Shown piece after piece: positions 49,302 through 58,262 of a stretch of DNA of 64,000 nt. The DNA lies in assembly GCF_002973535.1 (NCBI RefSeq), contig NZ_PVEP01000003.1, positions 186,001-250,000 on the forward strand. The letters run 5' to 3'. Within the stretch, counting starts at the first letter, position 1; each line of letters opens with the position of its first letter. The notes under the pieces were generated by a model, which saw only the letters and a program-made list of their open reading frames with translations, was not told the DNA's origin and did no database searches. This DNA comes from Albidovulum denitrificans (GTDB taxonomy: Bacteria; Pseudomonadota; Alphaproteobacteria; Rhodobacterales; Rhodobacteraceae). The position numbers and the translations under genes were made by a program.

Positions 49302-50411
49302 CTGTCTGCTTTCGCGGTCACATCGCTTCTTCTGTCACATTTCCGGTCGCATCGGCGCACCGCTCTGATTTTCGATGGCCGGCCGGTTGTGATCCATGGC
49401 CCGAACGGGGCCGGAAAGACCAATATTCTTGAGGCGGTATCGCTCCTGTCGCCCGGTCGCGGTCTGCGCCGCGCGGGGCCGGATGAGGTTGCCCGGCGGC
49501 CCGAACGGCTTGGCTGGAAGCTGAAGGCGGAGGCCGAAAGCCTGGGCGACCGGCATGAGGTGGAAACCGGCTGGTCCGAGGCCGGGGGGCGGTCTGTCCT
49601 GATCGACGGCAAGGCGGCACCACAGGCGGCTTTGGGGCGTATCTTGCGTATCCTGTGGCTTGTCCCCGCTATGGATAGGCTCTGGATCGAGGCGGCAGAG
49701 GGGCGGCGGCGGTTTCTGGACCGCATGACGCTATCGTTCGAACCGGGCCATTCCGATGCCGTCCTGCGCTATGAAAAGGCGATGCGGGAACGCAACCGCC
49801 TGCTGCGCGATGAGGTGCGCGATGGGCGCTGGTACGATGCGCTTGAGGAACAGATGGCCGAGGCCGGGGCGGTGATGCGCGCCAACCGGACGCGCGCCGT
49901 GACCCGCGTGCGCGAGGCGCAGGAGCAGGCGCGGACTGCCTTTCCCGTCGCCGCGCTGCGGATCGAGGGGGCGGATGGCGGCGACGAAGGGGGCGGCGCG
50001 GAGGAATTGCTGGCCGCCCTGGCCGCCGGACGGACCCGCGACATGGCCGCGGGGCGGACGCTGACCGGCCCCCATCGTACTGATCTTGTTGCCTTTTATG
50101 CCGAAAAGGACATGCCCGCGGCGCAGGCTTCGACCGGGGAGCAGAAGGCGCTTCTGATCTCTCTCATCCTTGCCAATGCCCGTGCGCTGGCCGAGGAGGT
50201 CGGCGCCGCGCCGATCCTTCTGATGGACGAGATCGCCGCGCATCTTGACGAGGGGCGGCGGGCGGCCCTTTATGATGAAATCTGTGCGTTGGGGGCGCAG
50301 GCCTTTCTGACCGGGACCGGGCCGGAGCTGTTCGAGGGGTTGGAAGGGCGATCCCAAACCATTGAAGTCATTGATGAAAACGGCACCTCTCGGGCCGGGG
50401 AGGCAGGTTGA
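49302..50411 (+). CDS. recF: DNA replication and repair protein RecF (unusual start)
   Basis: SMC-like ATPase in recombinational repair. Walker A GPNGAGKTN, signature STGEQKALLIS and Walker B LLMDEIAAHLDEGRR are intact. Conventional initiation would be GTG 49389, giving 340 residues starting only four residues before Walker A. However, the same frame continues upstream with clear RecF N-terminal sequence (LLLSHFRSHRR, then LIFDGRPVVIHG). The frame is open back to dnaN, yet ATG, GTG and TTG are absent there. CTG at 49302 gives 369 residues, the usual size, and is listed as the best guess. A frameshift relative to the nearby GTG 49291 is the alternative. Confidence 0.88.
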   Translation: MSAFAVTSLLLSHFRSHRRTALIFDGRPVVIHGPNGAGKTNILEAVSLLSPGRGLRRAGPDEVARRPERLGWKLKAEAESLGDRHEVETGWSEAGGRSVLIDGKAAPQAALGRILRILWLVPAMDRLWIEAAEGRRRFLDRMTLSFEPGHSDAVLRYEKAMRERNRLLRDEVRDGRWYDALEEQMAEAGAVMRANRTRAVTRVREAQEQARTAFPVAALRIEGADGGDEGGGAEELLAALAAGRTRDMAAGRTLTGPHRTDLVAFYAEKDMPAAQASTGEQKALLISLILANARALAEEVGAAPILLMDEIAAHLDEGRRAALYDEICALGAQAFLTGTGPELFEGLEGRSQTIEVIDENGTSRAGEAG

Positions 50412-50412
50412 C

Positions 50413-50862
50413 ATGACACCACAACGGGTCACGCTTATCACGCTGGGCGTCACGGAAATCGCCCGCGCCCGCGCGTTCTATGAGGCGCTTGGCTGGCAGC
50501 CCCATCCGCAGTCGCAAGAGGCGGTCACCTTCTACCAGATGAACGGTATGGTATTGGGATTGTTCGGAAAATCCGACCTCGCCGCCGATCAGGGACGCCC
50601 CGGCGCAAATCTTGGCACCGGGGCCATGACGCTGGCGCAGAACTTCGCCAGCGAGGGTGAGGTGGACGCCGCCTATGACGCCGCGCTAAAGGCCGGGGCG
50701 ACCGCCCTGAAGGCACCGGAGAAGGTCTTCTGGGGCGGGTATTCGGGCTATTACGCCGACCCGGACGGCCATGTGTGGGAGGTGGCGATGAACCCGTTCT
50801 GGCCGCTGGGCGAAGATGGAAGCCTGACTTTGCCCGGTGGTGACGCCGTAGGGTCCGCGTAA
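50413..50862 (+). CDS. VOC-family (glyoxalase/bleomycin-resistance) protein
   Basis: 149 residues. Two beta-alpha-beta-beta-beta modules of the vicinal-oxygen-chelate fold: RVTLITLGVTEIARARAFYEALGW and AAYDAALKAGATALKAPEKVFWGGYSGYYADPDGHVWEVAMNP. The DPDGHVWE motif supplies a metal ligand. Substrate unknown. It begins 1 nt after the recF stop, so it is probably co-transcribed. Its stop codon lies inside the shared element at 50851. Confidence 0.87.
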   Translation: MTPQRVTLITLGVTEIARARAFYEALGWQPHPQSQEAVTFYQMNGMVLGLFGKSDLAADQGRPGANLGTGAMTLAQNFASEGEVDAAYDAALKAGATALKAPEKVFWGGYSGYYADPDGHVWEVAMNPFWPLGEDGSLTLPGGDAVGSA

Positions 50863-50890
50863 CATATGCGTCGGGCTTTTGTAGCTACAG
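50851..50890 (+). promoter_or_regulatory. Two-part element shared with 10488-10520
   Basis: GGGTCCGCGT (50851-50860), 20 nt, GTAGCTACAG (50881-50890). TGTAGCTACA (50880-50889) is a perfect 10-bp palindrome, 17 nt before the LysE-type exporter start, where a repressor or activator would act. Confidence 0.45.
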
Positions 50891-50906
50891 TCGTATCGAC
50901 ACGGGC

Positions 50907-51533
50907 ATGACGATCACCTTCGCCGCCTTGCTGCTTTACGCGGGCGCCATGGCGCTTTTGTGGCTGACGCCGGGGCCGGTCTGGGTCGCGATCACGGCGC
51001 GGGCGCTGTCGGGCGGGTTCGCCTCGGCCTGGCCCCTGGCGATCGGGGTGACCATCGGCGATCTGATCTGGCCCTTGTTCGCGATCTTCGGGCTATCTTG
51101 GATCGTCGATCAATGGTCGGGCTTCATGGTCGCGCTGCGCTATGTCGCGGTGGTCTTCTTCGTGGGGATGGGCATCCTGCTGATCCGCCGGGCGAACGAC
51201 CCGATCGAGCGTGACAGCCGGTTGACGCGGCCCGGACGGCTGGCCGGGTTCTTGGCGGGCGTGGCGGCGATCCTTGGCAACCCCAAGGCGGTGCTGTTTT
51301 ACATGAGCGCCCTGCCCGGCTTTTTCGACCTGCGCCATGTGACGGCGGCAGACATCGCGGTGATCGCGCTGGTGTCAATGTCGATCCCGCTGGTGGGCAA
51401 CCTCGCGCTGGCGCTGGCGGTCGACAAGGCGCGCGCCCGGCTTGCCTCGCCCGAACGGATACGGAAGATCAACCGCATCGCCGGGGGGCTCTTGATCGTG
51501 GTCGGGCTGGCGCTGGCGCTGCTGCCGGTCTGA
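50907..51533 (+). CDS. LysE/RhtB-family amino-acid exporter
   Basis: 208 residues, about six membrane helices, inner membrane. LysE hallmark TPGPVWVAITARALSGGFASAW near the N-terminus and NPKAVLFYMSALPGFF in the middle. It would export an amino acid or derivative, substrate unknown. A palindromic site lies right upstream, so it is probably controlled by a dedicated regulator. Confidence 0.9.
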   Translation: MTITFAALLLYAGAMALLWLTPGPVWVAITARALSGGFASAWPLAIGVTIGDLIWPLFAIFGLSWIVDQWSGFMVALRYVAVVFFVGMGILLIRRANDPIERDSRLTRPGRLAGFLAGVAAILGNPKAVLFYMSALPGFFDLRHVTAADIAVIALVSMSIPLVGNLALALAVDKARARLASPERIRKINRIAGGLLIVVGLALALLPV

Positions 51534-51542
51534 GGGGCGCGG

Positions 51543-52163
51543 TCAGTCGTCCGACCACTTCTCTGCCCGGTGGGTGCCGTCGCAATAGGGTTTGTTCCCC
51601 GACATGCCACAGCGGCAGAGGACGACCTTGTCGTCGCAGGCCGCCTGCCCCGGCGGCGGAGCATCGACGTCCGAGCGCAGGACCCAGTAGGGACCGTCCT
51701 TCTGGACCTTGATCCGCACACCTTCGGGCAGAAGATGTTCCGGCCCTTCCAGCGCCAGCGCGCCCGAGGGGCAGGCGCGCACGACATCGCGGATCTGGTC
51801 CGCGGTCCCCTGATCGGGGTCGATCCAGGGCTTGCGGGCCGGGTCGAAGACGGCGCGGGCCAGACGGACGCATTCGGCCGCGTGGGCGCATAGGCGCGGG
51901 TTGTAGGTGACGGTACCGCCGGTGCCGCTGTAGCGCAGCACCTTGTCGGGGCCGTCCGCCGGACGGTCGCTGGTCGAGGTGAAGCCGACCTTGGCATGGC
52001 TGCCGTCGCAGAAGGGCTTATTCTGGCTGTGGCCGCAGCGACAAAGCGCGACGACCGCCTTGACCTCAAGCGCCGCGCCATCGGGGCCGCGCAATTCCTC
52101 AAGCCCCTTGACCACCAGCGGGCCGTTTTCGCGCGGGGTGACGGTGGTGCGTTTGTCGGCCAT
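51543..52163 (-). CDS. Double CDGSH iron-sulfur protein with ferredoxin-like centre
   Basis: 206 residues, soluble. Two CDGSH zinc-finger-like [2Fe-2S] motifs: CRCGHSQNKPFCDGSH (about residue 41) and CRCGMSGNKPYCDGTH near the C-terminus. Between them a divergent mono-cluster ferredoxin segment has cysteines in CAHAAEC and ACPSGAL. Such three-part proteins are thought to store or pass Fe-S clusters or electrons. It converges with the exporter gene 10 nt away; proline iminopeptidase is upstream on the same strand, 15 nt away. Confidence 0.9.
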   Translation of the reverse strand: MADKRTTVTPRENGPLVVKGLEELRGPDGAALEVKAVVALCRCGHSQNKPFCDGSHAKVGFTSTSDRPADGPDKVLRYSGTGGTVTYNPRLCAHAAECVRLARAVFDPARKPWIDPDQGTADQIRDVVRACPSGALALEGPEHLLPEGVRIKVQKDGPYWVLRSDVDAPPPGQAACDDKVVLCRCGMSGNKPYCDGTHRAEKWSDD

Positions 52164-52178
52164 CGGGGGTCCCTTTCG

Positions 52179-53147
52179 TCAGTGGCGCAGGTTGTCCATC
52201 ACCCGCATGAGTTCGGCGGAAATACCGGGTTCGGAAAGCGCGTGGCCCGCGACCGGGATCATGCGCAGATCGGCCCGCCGCCAGCGTTCGGCAAGACGCC
52301 AGGCCGAGACGGGCGGGCAGATCATGTCGAGGCGCCCCTGCACGATGGTGCCGGGAACGTCGTCAAGCCGCGCGATGTCGCGCAGGATCTGGCCGTCCTC
52401 ATCCAGAAAGGCGTTGTGGGTGAAATAGTGATTCTCCAGCCGCGCGAAGGCGCGGGCATAGTCGCCCGGCGCGTCGCCGCCCGGCCCGTGCGATTCGACG
52501 CTGGCCAGCGCGTTTTCCCAGGCGGCCCAGGCACGGGCAAAGCGGACCTCTTCCACCGTGTCGCCGGAGAAAAGCCGCTTGTGATAGGCGGCGATCAGGT
52601 CGGCGCGTTCGTCTTCCGGCACGGGGGAGACGAATTCGCGCCAGCGGTCGGGCCAGAAGGCGCCCGCACCGCCGCCGTAGAACCAGTCAAGCTCCCCCTG
52701 CGTGGCCAGGAAGACGCCGCGCAGCACCAGATGGACGGCGCGGTCGGGGTGCGTTTCGCCGTAGACCAGTGCCAGCGTCGCGCCCCAGCTGCCGCCAAAG
52801 ACGATCCAGCGGTCGATGCCAAGCGCCGCGCGTATCCGTTCGATATCCGCGACGAGGTGCCAGGTGGTGTTCGCCGTCACGCTGGCATGGGGGCGGGACC
52901 GGCCACAGCCGCGCTGATCGAAAAGGATGATCCGGTAATGCGCCGGGTCGAAATAGCGCCGCATCGCGGGGGAACAACCGCCGCCCGGCCCGCCATGCAG
53001 CACGATGACGGGCGCGCCCTGCGGGTGGCCGCATTGTTCGACATAAAGGCGATGCCCGTCGCCCACATCCAGCATCCGCTGATCGAAGGGTTCGATCTGC
53101 GGATAAAGAAACTGGCCTGTGCGTTTTTGCCCTGCGATCCGATCCAT
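52179..53147 (-). CDS. pip: Proline iminopeptidase
   Basis: 322 residues, alpha/beta hydrolase that removes N-terminal proline. Oxyanion motif HGGPGGGCSP, nucleophile elbow GGSWGAT, FDQRGCGRS, and catalytic histidine in VAGHALSEPG. ATG 53147 is used; a much longer frame upstream is antisense to ubiG. A TATATAGT stretch sits 8-15 nt before the ATG, so the transcript may be nearly leaderless. Divergent from ubiG. Confidence 0.95.
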   Translation of the reverse strand: MDRIAGQKRTGQFLYPQIEPFDQRMLDVGDGHRLYVEQCGHPQGAPVIVLHGGPGGGCSPAMRRYFDPAHYRIILFDQRGCGRSRPHASVTANTTWHLVADIERIRAALGIDRWIVFGGSWGATLALVYGETHPDRAVHLVLRGVFLATQGELDWFYGGGAGAFWPDRWREFVSPVPEDERADLIAAYHKRLFSGDTVEEVRFARAWAAWENALASVESHGPGGDAPGDYARAFARLENHYFTHNAFLDEDGQILRDIARLDDVPGTIVQGRLDMICPPVSAWRLAERWRRADLRMIPVAGHALSEPGISAELMRVMDNLRH

Positions 53148-53213
53148 GGTTTGACTATATAACGCATTGAACCGGCCCGCCACGGGGGCCTTCTGACTTT
53201 GCCGGGAGGGAAC

Positions 53214-53957
53214 ATGAGCCCCGAGACATCCAGCGTCGATACCGCCGAGGTCGCCAAGTTCGAGGCGATGGCCGCCGAATGGTGGGACCCTGAGGGGAAG
53301 TTCAAGCCGCTGCACATGATGAATCCGGTGCGGCTGGACTATATCGCCCGCCAGATCGCGGCGGAGTTCGGGCGCGATCTTAAGGCACCGCGTCCTTTCG
53401 AGGGTTTGCGTCTGCTGGATATCGGCTGCGGCGGGGGGTTGCTGTCCGAACCGATGGCGCGGCTGGGGGCAAAGGTCGTGGGTGCCGACGCGGCAGAGCG
53501 GAACATCCCCGTGGCGCGGGTCCATGCCGAGGCGCAGGACCTGCCGATCGACTACCGCCACACCACGGCCGAGGCGCTGGTCGCCGGGGGCGAAAGCTTT
53601 GACGTGGTGCTGGCGATGGAGATTGTGGAGCATGTCGCCGATCCGGCGGCCTTTGTCGCCACCTGCCACGCGCTTCTCAGCCCCGGCGGGCTGATGATCG
53701 CCTCGACCATCAACCGCAACGCCAAAAGCTTCATGGCCGCCATCGTCGGCGCGGAATGGGTCATGCGCTGGCTGCCGAAGGGGACGCATGACTGGGCAAA
53801 GTTCATCACGCCTGAGGAGTTGACGGGGATGATCGCGCGCGCCGGGCTTGATCCGGTGGACCGCAAGGGCTTTGTCTTCAACCCGGTCAGCTGGCAATGG
53901 TCGATCTCGGACCGCGACCTCAGCGTGAATTACGTCGCCGCAGGGGTGCGGCGCTGA
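53214..53957 (+). CDS. ubiG: Ubiquinone O-methyltransferase UbiG
   Basis: 247 residues. It carries out both O-methylations in ubiquinone synthesis. SAM motif [21 protein letters not shown], motif [15 protein letters not shown], and the membrane-associating [28 protein letters not shown] loop are typical. GGGAGG lies right before ATG 53214, so the TTG five codons earlier is rejected. Confidence 0.96.
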   Translation: MSPETSSVDTAEVAKFEAMAAEWWDPEGKFKPLHMMNPVRLDYIARQIAAEFGRDLKAPRPFEGLRLLDIGCGGGLLSEPMARLGAKVVGADAAERNIPVARVHAEAQDLPIDYRHTTAEALVAGGESFDVVLAMEIVEHVADPAAFVATCHALLSPGGLMIASTINRNAKSFMAAIVGAEWVMRWLPKGTHDWAKFITPEELTGMIARAGLDPVDRKGFVFNPVSWQWSISDRDLSVNYVAAGVRR

Positions 53958-54407
53958 TCATTCGCCCTCAAGCCTTTGACGGATCTCGCGCAGGACGGGC
54001 AGGACGGCGCGCATCCGGTCTTCGCCGATCTTCTGGACGACATCGCCGATCAGCGGCGTGATCGCGGCCACGGCGGCATCGCGCGCGGCCTTGCCCGCCG
54101 GGCTGATGGACACGAACTTGCGCCGGGCATCGTCCCAGTCGGGGCGGATGTGGACATGGCCCGCCCATTCCAGTTTCGACAGCGTGTTGGTCATCGCGCC
54201 GCGGGTGACATGGAAGGTATCGGCCAGTTGCGCGGGGGAGCGTTCGTCCTGCACATGGCAAAGGTGGTTCAGGACCGAGAAGTGGCTGATCTCCATCCCC
54301 TTCGGCAAGACGCGGCTGATCAGGTTGCGCGCCAATTGGTCGGCCATGAAGACCTCGGAAAACAGCGCGACCGCAAGGGGATCTCTGGGTTCGGCCACGG
54401 GGCTCAC
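53958..54407 (-). CDS. MarR-family transcriptional regulator
   Basis: 149 residues. Winged helix-turn-helix: MEISHFSVLNHLCHVQDERSPAQLADTFHVTRGAMTNTLSKLEWAGHVHIRPDWDDARRKFVSISPAG, recognised by its AQLADTFHVTRGAMTNTL helix pair and the DDARRK wing. Target unknown; it may control its own operon (comF-grxC-nitrilase-marR). It overlaps the nitrilase by 4 nt and abuts the ubiG stop. Confidence 0.9.
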   Translation of the reverse strand: MSPVAEPRDPLAVALFSEVFMADQLARNLISRVLPKGMEISHFSVLNHLCHVQDERSPAQLADTFHVTRGAMTNTLSKLEWAGHVHIRPDWDDARRKFVSISPAGKAARDAAVAAITPLIGDVVQKIGEDRMRAVLPVLREIRQRLEGE

Positions 54408-55234
54408 GGTCCTTCGAAGGGGCGGTCATGCATCAGCGAGGGGATGCGGCGGCGGGCGCGTTCGACGGCGGCAAGGTCGATCTCGGCATAGGTGATGCCG
54501 GGCTCGGTACCGCCGTCTGCCACCACCTCTCCCCAGGGCGCGACGACCATGGAATGCCCCCAGGTGCGGCGCGGGCGGCCTTCATGCGCGGCATGGGTGC
54601 CGGTCTGGGCGGGGGCGAGGACATAGGCGCCGTTCTCGATCGCGCGGGCGCGCAGAAGCGATTGCCAATGCGCCTTGCCGGTGGTGTCGTTGAAGGCGGC
54701 AGGCACGGTCAGGATCTGCGCCCCCGCCTGCGACAGGCGGCGGTAAAGCTGCGGGAAGCGGACGTCGTAACAGATCGACAGGCCGAGCGTGCCGAAGGGC
54801 GTCGGCGCAATGACCGCGCGGGTACCGGGGCGATAGCCCGCCGATTCGCGGTATTTCTCGGTCTCGGACACATCGACATCGAACATGTTGATCTTGTCGT
54901 AGCGCGCCCGGATCGCCCCGTCGGGGCCGATCAGGAAGGACCGGTTGGCAAAGCGCCCGTCTTCGTCATTCGTCTTCAGCGCCAGTGAGCCGATCAGCAG
55001 CCAGAGTTTCAGCCGCGCGGCATCCTCGCGAAGCGCGGCGAGCGTCTGGTCCTCCTCCTCATGCCGCAGGACGGCGCGCTGGTGGGCGCGGTCGGAGGAG
55101 AGGCAGTTGGTCACCTCGGGCGTCAGGACAAAGCCCGCCCCGGCCCCGGCGGCCTCCTCCAGCATCGCCCGCGTGTGGGGCAGGTTTTCCGCCGGATCGT
55201 CGCTGACCGAAAGCTGGAGAAGCGCGATCTTCAT
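54404..55234 (-). CDS. Carbon-nitrogen hydrolase (nitrilase superfamily, Nit-like)
   Basis: 276 residues. Glu-Lys-Cys triad: TPEVTN (E), YDKINMFD (K) and SICYDVRFP (C). Resembles Nit1/deaminated-glutathione amidases of metabolite repair; the neighbouring glutaredoxin gene (3 nt away) agrees with that, but other omega-amidase-like substrates are possible. Overlaps marR by 4 nt. Confidence 0.92.
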   Translation of the reverse strand: MKIALLQLSVSDDPAENLPHTRAMLEEAAGAGAGFVLTPEVTNCLSSDRAHQRAVLRHEEEDQTLAALREDAARLKLWLLIGSLALKTNDEDGRFANRSFLIGPDGAIRARYDKINMFDVDVSETEKYRESAGYRPGTRAVIAPTPFGTLGLSICYDVRFPQLYRRLSQAGAQILTVPAAFNDTTGKAHWQSLLRARAIENGAYVLAPAQTGTHAAHEGRPRRTWGHSMVVAPWGEVVADGGTEPGITYAEIDLAAVERARRRIPSLMHDRPFEGP

Positions 55235-55237
55235 GGC

Positions 55238-55495
55238 TCAGGCCGCCAGCATCGGGTCAAGCTTGCCCGCCCGGTCAAGGGCGTGAAGCTCATCACAGCC
55301 GCCGATGGGGGTGCCGTCGATGAAGATCTGCGGCACGGTGTAGCGCCCTTGGGCACGCGCCATCATCTCTTGCCGCTTGTCGCTGTCGCCGGAGACGTCC
55401 GTCTCCTCATACGCGGCGCCCTTTGTCGCAAGCAGGCGCTTGGCCGCAAGGCAATAGGGACACCACGGCGTGGTATAGATTTCGACGCGAGCCAT
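55238..55495 (-). CDS. grxC: Glutaredoxin 3
   Basis: 85 residues. Dithiol glutaredoxin with active site TTPWCPYC, the cis-proline TVPQIFIDG and glutathione-binding GGCDEL. It reduces disulfides and glutathionylated proteins using glutathione. Part of the comF-grxC-nitrilase-marR run. Confidence 0.96.
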   Translation of the reverse strand: MARVEIYTTPWCPYCLAAKRLLATKGAAYEETDVSGDSDKRQEMMARAQGRYTVPQIFIDGTPIGGCDELHALDRAGKLDPMLAA

Positions 55496-55531
55496 AGGCC
55501 ACCTTCCCGAAGTTGACGCAACTATAGGGAT

Positions 55532-56251
55532 TTAGGCATCTTTCGCAACGCGCGCCAGCGTCGCAACGCAAACCGGCCCCGCGCCCGCGGCACGGCAGGC
55601 CTCTGCCGCGGCGGCGAGCGTGGCGCCCGAGGTCATCACGTCATCGACGATCAGGACCGGCCGCCCGGCCAGCGTACCGCGATGGCGGGGGTGAACGCGC
55701 ATCACCTGATCGAGGTTGCGAAACCGCGCATCCCGGTCGCGCCCGTCCTGCGAGGCGGTGCGGCGGGTGCGCTGAAGCAGGTCGGGGCAATGGGCAAGGC
55801 GCGCGGCCCTGGCAAGCTCCTTCGACAGAAGCGCCGACTGGTTGTAGCGGCGGCGCAGAAGCCGGGTCCAGTGCAGCGGCACCGGCGCCACGATCATGCC
55901 GGGCTGAAGGATCGGGCGGGCGGCGCGCAGCATCCAGCGCGCGGCAGGCGCGGCAAGGTCCAGCCGGTCGCCATGTTTCAGCGCCAGCACCAGCCGCCGG
56001 CCGATGTCGCGGTAAAGCAGCGCGGCACGCCCCGCCACCCAGGGCCGGGCGAGCGTGGTGCAATCGTCGCAAAGGACCTGTTCATCCGGCGCGGCGTCCC
56101 CCATCACGGGCGTGCCGCAAAGGTCGCAGACGGTTCCCGCGATGAAGGGCGTGTCGCGCCAGCAGGTCGCGCACAGGCCGAAATCGTCCGCGACCGGCCC
56201 GCCGCAGGACAGGCATTGCGGCGGGAACAGAAGGTGCAGCGCGCTTTGCAT
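55532..56251 (-). CDS. comF: ComF-family phosphoribosyltransferase-like protein
   Basis: 239 residues. N-terminal double zinc finger (CLSCGGPVADDFGLCATCW, CDLCGTPV, CDDC) and C-terminal PRTase fold with PRPP loop VLIVDDVMTSGATLAAAAEA. ComF proteins relate to DNA uptake in naturally competent bacteria; here the role is unknown. Two in-frame ATGs, 56251 and 56284, precede the LLFPPQCLSC homology; 56251 is chosen. It is divergent from the methyltransferase at 56283. Confidence 0.9.
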   Translation of the reverse strand: MQSALHLLFPPQCLSCGGPVADDFGLCATCWRDTPFIAGTVCDLCGTPVMGDAAPDEQVLCDDCTTLARPWVAGRAALLYRDIGRRLVLALKHGDRLDLAAPAARWMLRAARPILQPGMIVAPVPLHWTRLLRRRYNQSALLSKELARAARLAHCPDLLQRTRRTASQDGRDRDARFRNLDQVMRVHPRHRGTLAGRPVLIVDDVMTSGATLAAAAEACRAAGAGPVCVATLARVAKDA

Positions 56252-56282
56252 TCCCGTGCGAAGCAACTTAGGGTCCGCGATC

Positions 56283-57134
56283 ATGACTTCCGTTCCACCT
56301 GACCTTGCCGACCGCTCCGCCCTTGCCGCCCGCCGCCGCCGCGCCATCCGGCAGGGGGCGGAACTGTTCCTGCATGAGGACGTCGCCGATGAGGTCGAGG
56401 AAAGGCTGAGCGAGGTTAACAAATCCTTTACGGCGCCCGCCGTGGTGACGGCTTTTCCGCAGGTCTGGCAGGGTCGCCTGCCCGGCGCGCGGATCGTGGC
56501 GGACGATCCGGTGCTGGACCTTCAGGAAGGCGCGCATGATCTGGTCATTCACGCGCTGGCGCTGCACTGGGCCAGCGATCCGGTCGGGCAAATGGTGCAG
56601 TGCCGCCGGGCGCTGAAACCCGACGGCCTGTTCATCGCGGCGCTCTTCGGCGGGCGAAGCCTGCATGAGCTGCGCGCGGTTCTGGCCGAGACGGAGACGC
56701 GGCTGACCGGCGGGCTGTCGCCGCGCGTCCTGCCGATGGGGGAGATTCGCGATCTGGGCGCCCTGTTGCAACGCGCGGGGCTGGCGCTGCCGGTGGCCGA
56801 TTCCGTGCCGCGCACCGTCACCTATCGCACCGCCTTTCACCTGATCGCCGATCTGCGCGCGATGGGGGAGACGAATGCGCTGGCCCAGCGGTCCCGCCGG
56901 CCGGTGCCGCGCGGCTTCTTCCCCGAGGCGGCAGAGCTTTACGCACAGCATTTCCCCGCCCCGGACGGGCGCATCGCCGCGACCTTCGACATCGTGTTCC
57001 TGACCGGCTGGGCGCCGGATGAAAGCCAGCAAAAGCCGCTGCGCCCCGGATCGGCGCTGTCGCGGCTGGCCGACGCGCTGGGGGTGCGGGAACAGCCCGC
57101 GACACCGGGTCGCGAAAGCGGCGCGGCGGATTGA
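56283..57134 (+). CDS. NDUFAF5/BioC-like methyltransferase with degenerate SAM motif I
   Basis: 283 residues. The Rossmann-fold core (DLVIHALALHWASDPVGQMVQCRRALKPDGLFIAALFGGRSLHELR, with keys LHWASDP and LKPDG) matches the BioC/NDUFAF5 family. The glycine-rich motif I expected at about residues 50-65 is not recognisable (FTAPAVVTAFPQVWQG). The mitochondrial relative NDUFAF5 hydroxylates a complex I subunit, so a non-methyl-transferring role is possible. Divergent from comF and just before hemH. Confidence 0.85.
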   Translation: MTSVPPDLADRSALAARRRRAIRQGAELFLHEDVADEVEERLSEVNKSFTAPAVVTAFPQVWQGRLPGARIVADDPVLDLQEGAHDLVIHALALHWASDPVGQMVQCRRALKPDGLFIAALFGGRSLHELRAVLAETETRLTGGLSPRVLPMGEIRDLGALLQRAGLALPVADSVPRTVTYRTAFHLIADLRAMGETNALAQRSRRPVPRGFFPEAAELYAQHFPAPDGRIAATFDIVFLTGWAPDESQQKPLRPGSALSRLADALGVREQPATPGRESGAAD

Positions 57135-57184
57135 CCGCGGCGGTTTTCGGCCTATGTCAGACAAACGCTGAAAAAGGACGCAGC

Positions 57185-58249
57185 ATGAGCGATAAGACCG
57201 TCTTGCCGGGCAGCGGACGCCTGGCCCACGCGCCCGCAGACCACCCACCCGTCAAGCGCGCCCGAATCGGTGTGCTGGTGGCCAACCTCGGCACCCCCGA
57301 TGGCTATGACTACTGGCCGATGCGGCGGTATCTGAGCGAGTTTCTGTCCGACAAGCGGGTGATCGACTATCCGTCGTGGAAGTGGCAGCCGCTTTTGCAG
57401 CTTATCATCCTGTCGAAACGGCCGTTCAGTTCCGGGGCGAATTACAAGTCGATCTGGAATCACGAGCAGAACGAAAGCCCGCTGATGACGATCACCAAGG
57501 CGCAGGTCGCGAAGCTGGGCGACAGCCTTGCCGCGCGTTATGGCGATGACGTCATGGTCGATTTCTGCATGCGTTACGGCAACCCATCAACCGATTCCGT
57601 GGTGCGGCGGATGGTGGAGGCGGGGTGTGAGAAGATCCTGTTCCTGCCGCTTTACCCGCAATATGCGGGCGCGACCTCGGCCACGGCGAATGATCAGTTC
57701 TTCCGCGCGTTGATGAAGGAAAAGCGCCAGCCCGCGGTGCGGACGGCGGCGGAGTATTTCGACCATCCGCTTTACATCGAGGCGCTGGCGCAGTCGGTTG
57801 AGCGGGTCTATGCGACGCTGGATCACCGGCCCGACGTGCTGGTCGCGTCCTATCACGGGATGCCGCAACGTTATCTGCGCGAGGGCGATCCTTATCATTG
57901 CCAGTGCCAGAAGACCTCTCGCCTGCTGCGCGAGAGGCTGGGCTGGGACAAGGGCGCGATCGACACGACGTTCCAGTCGGTCTTCGGGCCGGAGGAATGG
58001 CTGCGCCCCTATACGGTGGAGCATGTGGCGGAGCTTGCCCGCGCGGGCAAGAAGCGGATCGCGGTGATGTCGCCCGCGTTTTCCGCCGACTGCATTGAAA
58101 CGCTTGAAGAAATTCAGGGCGAGATCGCCGAGGCCTTCCATCACGCGGGCGGCGAAAGCTTTACCTATATCCCCTGCCTGAACGACGACGACGCGCATAT
58201 CGCGGCGCTGGGCGAGGTCATCGCGCTGAACCTTGCCGGCTGGGTCTGA
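57185..58249 (+). CDS. hemH: Ferrochelatase
   Basis: 354 residues. Inserts Fe2+ into protoporphyrin IX, last step of heme synthesis. Conserved: VLVANLGTPDGYDYWPMRRYLSEFLSD, MRYGNP, PLYPQY, the catalytic histidine in SYHGMPQRY, CQCQKT and SPAFSADCIETLEEI with its catalytic glutamate. ATG 57185 has AAGGA at the right distance. The tandem small genes 58309 and 58711 converge on it. Confidence 0.96.
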   Translation: MSDKTVLPGSGRLAHAPADHPPVKRARIGVLVANLGTPDGYDYWPMRRYLSEFLSDKRVIDYPSWKWQPLLQLIILSKRPFSSGANYKSIWNHEQNESPLMTITKAQVAKLGDSLAARYGDDVMVDFCMRYGNPSTDSVVRRMVEAGCEKILFLPLYPQYAGATSATANDQFFRALMKEKRQPAVRTAAEYFDHPLYIEALAQSVERVYATLDHRPDVLVASYHGMPQRYLREGDPYHCQCQKTSRLLRERLGWDKGAIDTTFQSVFGPEEWLRPYTVEHVAELARAGKKRIAVMSPAFSADCIETLEEIQGEIAEAFHHAGGESFTYIPCLNDDDAHIAALGEVIALNLAGWV

Positions 58250-58262
58250 AGGGGTAACGAAA

